Assembly: GCA_024516035.1 (NCBI GenBank)
Contig: CM044962.1
Location: 7,784,659 to 7,848,658 of the forward strand
From: Bactericera cockerelli
Lineage: Eukaryota; Arthropoda; Insecta; Hemiptera; Triozidae
DNA: 64,000 bases
Direction: 5' to 3'
Shown here: positions 62,001 to 64,000 of the stretch, one piece after another
How positions within the stretch are numbered: position 1 is the first letter of the stretch
Layout: the number at the start of each line of letters is the position of its first letter
Notes under the pieces: generated by a model
The model's input: the letters and a program-made list of their open reading frames with translations, nothing else
What the model was told of the DNA's origin: nothing
Databases searched by the model: none
Made by a program: the position numbers and the translations under genes

Positions 62001-63839
62001 ACCTTAAAGGCGGGGTTATTGCCTGTGGCAATCTCTTCCACCCAACCCTTTAATGTTGGGTGAAGGATTAATGTGAAGAGCTAAGCGAGACACGCCCTCA
62101 AGTCGGAGTGTCAACCAATCACAGCGCACTATAGGCTAAGAATTAGGTCAGGATGAAATACATCGAGATAAAAGCTGTAATTTTTGTCAAATCAATCTGA
62201 AATTTATTTATTATTATTTTATTTTAATTTTTTTTTCTTAAACATGTGGCTTCAGTATTGATGTTGATTACACCCTGTATTTTCATGAATAATGTTCTTG
62301 TCCTCACAGACGGAAGCAAGAACCCAGTGAGTCAGTGGTGCAAGACCTATGCCCAGAAGGATAACTACAACCGGTGAGTTAATATGTATAGTTGTTTGTA
62401 CTCTTAGAAGCCCTTCAAAGCTTAGGAGAAGTACTTTTGTTAAAGTAGTAGTACTTTCAGAGGTACTAGAAAAACTGTACGGAGTCTACCTTATGAAGAT
62501 GGAGCTGGATTACCAGTGATCTACTGTTCATATGTATACCATTATTTCTTCTTCATAATGATGTCAGTCTGTTGATTAAATATAAATTATACAGGGTGGG
62601 GCAAAAGTCTGGAAACCCCTGAATAACTTTCGAATGGCTTCTTCGGTAAAATTAAAATTTTGTAAGGTAAACCGGGCTAATAAGACCTACTTTTAGAGTG
62701 GGGTTGATTTTTGTTACCGGCCCCCATGTCGGGGCCAGGGGGGCCAACTTATTTTTTTTTTTAAATACGAACCCCCACCTTGCGATACATTTTTGGAAAG
62801 GTCTTTAAATAAAAATACATTGGTGCAAATTTTATTTTATTTTAATATTAACTGTTTGCAAATGGCGTCCAACTTTGTGTATGCAGTAAAGTCTGGAAAC
62901 CCCTTAATATCTTTTGAAAGGGATTTCTCAGTAAATTTAAAATTGTGCACGGTAAGTCGGGGTAATTTGACCTTTCCAAAAATGTATCGCAAGGTGGGGT
63001 TTTGTATTTAAAAAAATGAAGTTGGCCTCCCTGGCCCCGACATGGGGGCCGGTAAAAAAAAATCGGTCCCATTCTAATATAAGGTCTAATTACCAAGGAT
63101 TACCGTACACGATTTTAAATTTACTGAGAAAGCCATTTCGAAAGATAATCAGGGGTTTACAGACTTTACTGCATACAGAAAGTTGGACGCCATTTGCAAA
63201 CAGTTAATATTAATAAAAAAAAAAATTGCACCAATGTATTTGTTATTTAAAGACCTTTTCAAAAATGTATCGCAAGGTGGGGGTTCTTTTTTAAAAAAAT
63301 GAAGTTGGCCCCCCTGGCCCCGACATGGGGGCCGGTAACAAAAATCGACCCGACTCTAAAAGAAGGTCTTATTAGCCCGGTTTACCGTACAAAATTTTAA
63401 TTTTACCGAAGAAGCCATTCGAAAGTTATTCAGGGGTTTCCAGACTTTTGCCCCACCCTGTATATTTCTTATTGCATTAAAAACTTTTCTATAAATGTTT
63501 CTTTATAAAGAAAATAAATAAATAAACTATTATTAATAAATAAAAAAATTCACAACACCAAAGAAAATCAGGTATTTGTTAGTTCCTTAAAAAAAAAATA
63601 TATATTGTCATAAAAATTAATTTAACCCATGACACCTCACCAACTCCTCATCGCAGCATCTACTCGTCGAAACCCAGCGCTCGGTCGCAAGGCAGCAATG
63701 CCGCAGATGCCGCCGCCGCAGCCCGCTCTGATGCCGCAGCCAGGGAGACCAAAGCGGTGACCGCAGACATTATGCGGCGCACGCGGGCCCTGTATCCGCA
63801 GGAGGCGATGGTGTTCGAGCGCGCCACGCAGATTGTGAA
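39527..63839 (+). CDS. Myo9: Class IX myosin motor domain, partial locus (10 exons visible)
   Basis: Myosin IX is a single-headed actin motor that carries a RhoGAP domain in its tail. Ten plus-strand exons join in phase to 1,544 nt (514 codons). They cover switch I (NNNSSRFGK), switch II (DIFGFE), the relay helix ([18 protein letters not shown]), and [20 protein letters not shown] with [16 protein letters not shown], a stretch characteristic of class IX, then an insertion-rich loop 2. The P-loop exon and N-terminus are missing upstream, apparently in the N gap. IQ, C1 and RhoGAP parts would lie beyond the window. Class assignment is from remembered motifs; an alignment would settle Myo9 versus another class. 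Confidence 0.85.
39945..40055 (-). mobile_element. SINE family 3
   Basis: Minus copy, head ACCTCAGTAGCTTGATGGAT. In the intron after Myo9 exon A. Confidence 0.85.
40056..40705. other. Myo9 intron, AT-rich
   Basis: Contains a tail AGAAGCCAAATAAAAATGGC (40368) repeated at 42650, and an inverted TACAAGATCTTCCGTATGGA/GATCTT hairpin at 40545-40570. No exon seen. Confidence 0.5.
40706..40890 (+). mobile_element. SINE with family-1-like head and TATTC tail
   Basis: Head GGGCGCTAGTTTGGTAATCC, GTTGGTTCGAATACCACC; tail AGACTGCTGGAATAAAGGGA and ACCTCGGTAGTATAAACAAG ending in (TTCTA)n. The same tail is on the minus strand at 18885-18985. TATTC tails are a possible seed of the array at 55314. Confidence 0.7.
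41381..41515 (+). mobile_element. SINE family 5
   Basis: GCCACCATGGCCGAGTGG, GACCTGGGTTCGAATCCCGG, then TCGGAAATTTTCGACACTGG and TTCCTCATACCTCGCGAAG. Confidence 0.82.
42168..42232 (+). mobile_element. SINE family 3 head
   Basis: TTGATCGATAAGGGAGCGGA, GGAGTTCGGTGGTTCGAGTC; tRNA part only. Confidence 0.75.
42286..42430 (+). mobile_element. SINE family 1, 5' truncated
   Basis: Starts inside the head (TCCCACCCAGTGCATG) and ends CACTAAAGAGTGTTATTATA. Confidence 0.82.
42438..42590 (+). mobile_element. SINE family 3
   Basis: Full-length plus copy following the truncated family 1 SINE. Confidence 0.87.
43204..43650 (+). mobile_element. Dispersed element with 36-nt hairpin end
   Basis: Begins with the palindrome ACTTCCGAGAAATTTCTAAT-ATTAGAAATCGGAAGT, then ATTGTGTTCGTTTTTGTAAA, GGTTTTGTGTCTGTCTGTCG, CCGAAACTACTGAACGGATT, and ends near CACGAGGAAGTATTGTGTCC. 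A fuller reverse copy is at 57845-58548; partial copies at 385-640, 1590-1800 and 22920-23190. Confidence 0.78.
43765..43880 (+). mobile_element. SINE family 5, diverged
   Basis: GTCACCGTGGTCAAGTGAAG, GATGACCTAGGTTTGAATCC, then TTGGATGTTACTTATACCTC. Confidence 0.78.
43885..44050 (+). mobile_element. SINE family 2, decayed
   Basis: Half-head (GGGTTCGAAACCCAGCCGTG), body and decayed tail; fused behind a family 5 SINE. Confidence 0.75.
44134..44170 (+). pseudogene. Decayed copy of the start of Myo9 exon B
   Basis: TATTTTCAG|TGCCGGTCGAAAGTACTTCTTGGAG parallels the acceptor and first codons of the real exon at 44609 (TGCCGTGGTTCAGAAGTACC..). Identity then stops. The acceptor is intact but the copy soon leaves the exon reading. 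Confidence 0.65.
44360..44516 (-). mobile_element. SINE family 3, diverged
   Basis: Minus copy with decayed tail (GTGATATTCTTATTGGGATT) and a duplicated GGCGGCGCGGCGG in the head. Confidence 0.8.
44609..44771 (+). CDS. Myo9: Myo9 exon B: upper 50 kDa segment
   Basis: Exon of 163 nt, acceptor ATTTTCAG|T, donor AGG|GTAAGA, phase 2 in and 0 out. It encodes [17 protein letters not shown], then [20 protein letters not shown] and ESYHYLNR, the classic RNYHxFYxLLAG motor motif. Its 3' part with donor is repeated five or so times downstream (44811-45290). Confidence 0.9.
44811..45290 (+). pseudogene. Tandem partial copies of Myo9 exon B 3' end
   Basis: Five to six degenerate units of about 100 bp follow exon B. 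Each contains some of AACTATCACGTG(TTCTACTA), CATCCGATGAAGACCGGCAC and TATCTGAACAGG|GTAAG, then GAATCTGAGCATAGAATAGA. Several keep a good donor; one is mutated to GTTAAG near 45160. None has an acceptor. Stops and shifts rule out coding use. Confidence 0.8.
45807..46276. repeat. 62-bp tandem array carrying copies of a Myo9 acceptor and first exon bases
   Basis: About seven units, each with ATTCGGCAG|AGTGGACCCT or AGTGGTCCCT followed by TAACCACTCGACCCCCAATG and CTAAACTGTCTTTATCTCG. The AG|AGTGGACCCT part equals the edge of exon C at 46277. One unit (near 45903) keeps CTACAC after it, so the original duplication took at least 15 exon bases. Confidence 0.88.
46277..46412 (+). CDS. Myo9: Myo9 exon C
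   Basis: Exon of 136 nt, acceptor TTCGGCAG|AGT, donor TGG|GTAAGA, phase 0 in and 1 out. It encodes [20 protein letters not shown] and [26 protein letters not shown], ordinary motor core. Its acceptor is preceded by a 62-bp tandem array that repeats the same acceptor. Confidence 0.88.
47060..47215 (+). mobile_element. SINE family 3
   Basis: Full-length: GACCTCAGTAGCTTGATCG, GGTGGTTCAAGTCCCGG, tail AGTGATTGACACAAATATGA. Confidence 0.9.
47285..47496 (+). mobile_element. SINE family 1
   Basis: Full-length: TGCACTGGTAGTCAAGTGG (A-box region), GGTTCGAATCCC (B-box), CATGAATTTTTCCTCATTAA, tail CACTAAAGATTATTATTAT. Immediately followed by a family 2 SINE. Confidence 0.9.
47499..47702 (+). mobile_element. 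SINE family 2
   Basis: Full-length copy directly behind a family 1 SINE. Confidence 0.9.
47815..47935 (+). mobile_element. 3' tip of the YADD retroelement family
   Basis: Short remnant reading [28 protein letters not shown] stop, matching the C-terminus of the 24963 element. A near-identical tip is at 62455-62535, and a third (EDGAGVPF) at 48255-48285. Confidence 0.7.
47930..48148 (-). mobile_element. SINE family 1
   Basis: Full-length minus copy inserted just after a YADD retroelement tip (47815-47935). Confidence 0.9.
48405..48560 (+). repeat. ~65-bp repeat with a Myo9-like acceptor
   Basis: TTTCCTGTGTTTCCCAG|GC then AATCTCACGGACACGGAATT and ATTAATTATTATTAGCTATC, two units plus a partial. 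The acceptor tract resembles that of exon D at 49048 (TTTCCGTGTGTTTCCCAG). In phase it would read GNLTDTELL before leaving frame. ATCTCACGGACACGG is also a dispersed repeat (reverse at ~4040). Confidence 0.7.
49048..49238 (+). CDS. Myo9: Myo9 exon D
   Basis: Exon of 191 nt, acceptor GTTTCCCAG|GTA, donor GAG|GTACCG, phase 1 in and 0 out. It encodes [20 protein letters not shown], then [20 protein letters not shown] and [22 protein letters not shown], the segment before switch II. Its last 120 bp are repeated five more times downstream with donor. Confidence 0.9.
49916..50035 (+). pseudogene. Copy 2 of Myo9 exon D 3' end (120 bp) with donor
   Basis: Starts at GTGGTGGGCCTCATC inside the exon and ends CCCGAG|GTACCG. 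It differs from exon D by one synonymous base (GAC for GAT in SDE). Upstream is a (GAAATA)-rich array, not a pyrimidine tract. It cannot replace exon D, because the first 70 bases are missing. Confidence 0.9.
50677..50796 (+). pseudogene. Copy 3 of Myo9 exon D 3' end with donor
   Basis: Same 120-bp segment and breakpoint as the copy at 49916, with intact donor GAG|GTACCG and the same synonymous GAC. Flanked by GAAATAGAAATAG upstream and poly-A rich intron downstream. Confidence 0.9.
51413..51532 (+). pseudogene. Copy 4 of Myo9 exon D 3' end with donor
   Basis: Same 120-bp segment and breakpoint. A short tail-only remnant (CTACCGGCTGCCCGAG|GTACC) precedes it at ~51200. Intron text after the donor is the same as after copy 2, so the unit is exon end plus several hundred bp of intron. 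Confidence 0.9.
51968..52087 (+). pseudogene. Copy 5 of Myo9 exon D 3' end with donor
   Basis: Same 120-bp segment and breakpoint, donor GAG|GTACCG. The following intron differs slightly (GCCGTGGGTTCGGAACTAGG) from the other units. Confidence 0.9.
52826..52945 (+). pseudogene. Copy 6 of Myo9 exon D 3' end with donor
   Basis: Same 120-bp segment and breakpoint, donor GAG|GTACCG. It is the last full unit; the tail of the array runs to ~53500 with repeated 'GCATGGGGGCCCTGTGTAAC' intron text. Confidence 0.9.
53585..53756 (-). mobile_element. Family 8 retroelement tail, second subfamily
   Basis: Minus copy between the exon D array and the exon E acceptor array. Confidence 0.72.
53871..54135 (+). 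repeat. ~73-bp array of acceptor plus first bases of Myo9 exon E (4 extra copies)
   Basis: Acceptor copies at 53871, 53944, 54014 and 54089 precede the real one at 54162. Each has TGTTTAATTGTCTTTTTCTT, a pyrimidine tract, CAG, then about 40 nt of exon E (GCCATAGCAGCNAGGGATGC). The copies then jump back to the intron text. The first reads in frame to a TAA soon after CTTTAC. All four acceptors look usable. Confidence 0.88.
54162..54337 (+). CDS. Myo9: Myo9 exon E: switch II
   Basis: Exon of 176 nt, acceptor TTCTCAG|GCC, donor CAG|GTGAGC, phase 0 in and 2 out. It encodes [20 protein letters not shown], then [20 protein letters not shown] and [20 protein letters not shown] is switch II, which senses the nucleotide state and drives the relay helix. 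Joined to exon F it gives [10 protein letters not shown]. Confidence 0.9.
54430..54772 (-). mobile_element. Composite SINE with RTE-like tail
   Basis: tRNA-like head at 54772-54705 (CCAGCCTCCTTGGCGTAACG), body as in 4100-4325, tail GTTAGGAAAGGCATCCAGCC, the 'GGCATCCAGCCG' ending found on many RTE-mobilised SINEs. A tail-like copy is at 8270-8405. Confidence 0.75.
55199..55313 (+). pseudogene. Copy F1 of the start of Myo9 exon F
   Basis: 115 bp identical in translation to the start of the real exon ([29 protein letters not shown]), with acceptor CCCCCCAG. At the codon for His it passes directly into the TATTC array with no donor. It is the first exon F acceptor that spliceosomes would meet after exon E. 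Confidence 0.88.
55314..56558. repeat. 1.25-kb TATTC-type microsatellite
   Basis: Pentanucleotide TATTC/CTATT repeats with higher-order blocks of CCTATT and occasional AATTC or GATTC variants. It lies between two copies of exon F's start and provides the pyrimidine tract of the next acceptor. Reading is stop-free in at least two plus-strand frames, giving Y-S-I-L-F type repeats. Confidence 0.95.
56562..56676 (+). pseudogene. Copy F2 of the start of Myo9 exon F
   Basis: Same 115-bp exon start with acceptor CTCCCCAG, ending at the same His codon and running into about 25 bp of TATTC before the third copy. One base differs at the junction (GGCGAC for GGCGGC). Confidence 0.88.
56717..56917 (+). 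CDS. Myo9: Myo9 exon F: relay helix
   Basis: Complete exon of 201 nt, acceptor CTCCCCAG|TTT, donor CCAA|GTAAAT, phase 2 in and 2 out. It encodes [40 protein letters not shown] and [26 protein letters not shown]. The TAA just after is within the donor, not a stop. It is preceded by two truncated copies of its own start. Confidence 0.9.
57019..57225 (-). mobile_element. SINE family 1
   Basis: Minus copy in the intron after Myo9 exon F; tail (TAA)n at 57020, head ends TTGGTAGTCAAGTGG. Confidence 0.88.
57845..58548 (-). mobile_element. Dispersed element with hairpin end, long copy
   Basis: Reverse of 43204-43650 with an extra segment (GGTCAGGCGCATGGTCTC, GTTCACGAGATATAAGCG). Ends CGATTTCTAATATTAGAAAT plus TTCTCGGAAGT, 40 bp upstream of the acceptor of Myo9 exon G. 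Non-coding in all frames. Confidence 0.78.
58590..58725 (+). CDS. Myo9: Myo9 exon G
   Basis: Exon of 136 nt, acceptor TGTTCCAG|T, donor CAG|GTAAGT, phase 2 in and 0 out. It encodes [20 protein letters not shown], then [25 protein letters not shown], the FxxxHxAGxVxY motif of the lower 50 kDa domain. The intron after it holds a deleted mariner and half a fold-back element. Confidence 0.9.
58774..59678 (-). mobile_element. Mariner transposon with internal deletion
   Basis: TA-flanked element with ~28-bp inverted ends (CGAGGTCTGTGCGGAAAGTT.. and its mirror at 59651-59678). Minus-strand reading starts [20 protein letters not shown] and includes the N-terminal helix-turn-helix ([31 protein letters not shown]) and [14 protein letters not shown]. 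It then jumps, in another frame, to [13 protein letters not shown] and [13 protein letters not shown] (second and third catalytic Asp, D34D spacing). The stretch with the first catalytic Asp is deleted, so the transposase is dead; the intact ends could still be mobilised in trans. Confidence 0.92.
59679..60030 (+). mobile_element. Half copy of a fold-back element, abutting the mariner
   Basis: Begins CACTGAGTGACTAATTTTGC right after the mariner's TA and follows the left arm of the element at 6454-7083 (AAGGTGTGTATTTCTTGTTG, AAATTGGTACAGAGATAGCA, GACCTTTCCCATACAGG). It ends near 60030 after the GTTGAGTCTTGATGGACACG segment; the right arm is missing. Confidence 0.8.
60829..60858 (+). pseudogene. 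Copy of the start of Myo9 exon H
   Basis: CGCCCCCAG followed by GTGACGGAGATGAGAGAGAA and GAACCTGGACC, the first 30 nt of exon H, then a TTATTA array. The acceptor is intact; the copy is about 430 bp upstream of the real exon. Confidence 0.85.
61260..61458 (+). CDS. Myo9: Myo9 exon H: class IX signature
   Basis: Exon of 199 nt, acceptor CCCCCCAG|GTG, donor AAAG|GTACGT, phase 0 in and 1 out. It encodes [40 protein letters not shown] and [26 protein letters not shown]. The DPVAVFRWA stretch followed by basic residues before loop 2 is the strongest class IX evidence here. Confidence 0.9.
62310..62373 (+). CDS. Myo9: Myo9 exon I: start of loop 2
   Basis: Short exon of 64 nt, acceptor CCTCACAG|ACG, donor CCG|GTGAGT, phase 1 in and 2 out. 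It encodes [20 protein letters not shown]. It is placed by phase with both neighbours. It lies in the loop 2 insertion that is long and variable in myosin IX. Confidence 0.75.
62455..62580 (+). mobile_element. 3' tip of the YADD retroelement family
   Basis: Reads [19 protein letters not shown], like 47815-47935, and shares the downstream text TTTCTTCTTCATAATGATGT with it. It lies in the intron after Myo9 exon I. Confidence 0.7.
62592..63460. mobile_element. 869-bp inverted-repeat element with nested repeats
   Basis: Flanked by TA; ends CAGGGTGGGGCAAAAGTCTG and its mirror CAGACTTTTGCCCCACCCTG. The arms extend over 150 bp (AACCCCTGAATAACTTTCG, GTAAACCGGGCTAATAAGAC, GACATGGGGGCCGGTAACAA). The middle contains further diverged direct and inverted copies of the same arm (62865-63215). 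No coding capacity. Confidence 0.88.
63657..63839 (+). CDS. Myo9: Myo9 exon J: Ala-rich loop 2 part
   Basis: Exon of 183 nt, acceptor CATCGCAG|C, proposed donor GTGAA|GTATGG, phase 2 in and 2 out. It encodes [20 protein letters not shown], then [20 protein letters not shown] and [19 protein letters not shown]. The donor choice is supported by the repeat array that starts about 20 bp later. The next exon is outside the window. Confidence 0.7.
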
Positions 63840-63857
63840 GTATGGGAGTTTGCTTAT

Positions 63858-64000
63858 GCGGTTGTTGTGGGAATTTTTATCTGTGGTGGTGGGAATTTTT
63901 ATCTGCGGTTGTGGGAATTTTTATCTGTGGTGGTGGGAATTTTAATCTGTGGTGGTGGGAATTTTTATCTGTCGTGGTGGGAATTTTATCTGTGGTGGTG
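63858..64000. repeat. 22-bp tandem array next to a Myo9 donor
   Basis: About six units of GTGGTGGGAATTTTTATCT(GT) with minor changes (CGGTTG, GTCGTG), running off the window end. It starts some 20 bp after the donor of exon J. Confidence 0.9.

Overview
The window looks like a piece of an arthropod nuclear genome, most likely pancrustacean. It is AT-rich, carries spliceosomal introns, and is dense in tRNA-derived SINEs, small Helitrons, fold-back elements and LINE tails. The best taxonomic hint is the minus-strand gene, an ortholog of the arthropod chromatin-insulator protein CP190. I cannot name the species.

Two multi-exon genes fill most of the window, arranged head to head around a 100-N assembly gap (39185-39284). 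(1) Cp190-like, minus strand, 38886 down to a stop at 9397: 17 exons whose splice phases all agree. They encode about 1,279 residues: most of a BTB/POZ domain, a serine/proline-rich middle, the conserved N-H-x-K-I-I motif region, five C2H2 fingers, and an acidic C-terminus with the I-x2-x-W-G-D signature. (2) An unconventional class IX myosin (Myo9-like), plus strand, 39527 to 63839: ten exons, all in phase, covering the motor domain from switch I to loop 2. The first exon(s) of both genes are absent, so both missing 5' ends point into the gap. An isolated SCP2-like exon lies on the minus strand at 2858-3048.

Region by region: 1-9396 is intergenic and repeat-rich (SINE families, a 630-bp fold-back element, a LINE 3' end, transposase debris). 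9397-38886 is Cp190 with introns full of SINEs, four short Helitrons, a 5'-truncated YADD reverse transcriptase (24963-26990), a jockey-type reverse transcriptase (27065-28495, minus) and an RTE-like tail (30510-30880, minus). 39527-64000 is the myosin, with an internally deleted mariner (58774-59678) abutting half of a fold-back element and an 869-bp inverted-repeat element (62592-63460).

The most striking property is that many exons of both genes have tandem arrays or truncated copies exactly at one exon edge. Each array carries a short piece of exon plus its splice site: donor-side copies at Cp190 13050, 18606, 21132 and 34233 and at myosin 44771 and 49238; acceptor-side copies at myosin 44609, 46277, 54162, 56717 and 61260. 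Other arrays lie just inside introns. The extremes are five 120-bp copies of a myosin exon end, a 1.25-kb TATTC array between copies of another exon start that stays in frame, a 38-unit 40-bp minisatellite derived from a SINE tail, and two copies of a zinc-finger exon with complementary splice-site defects.
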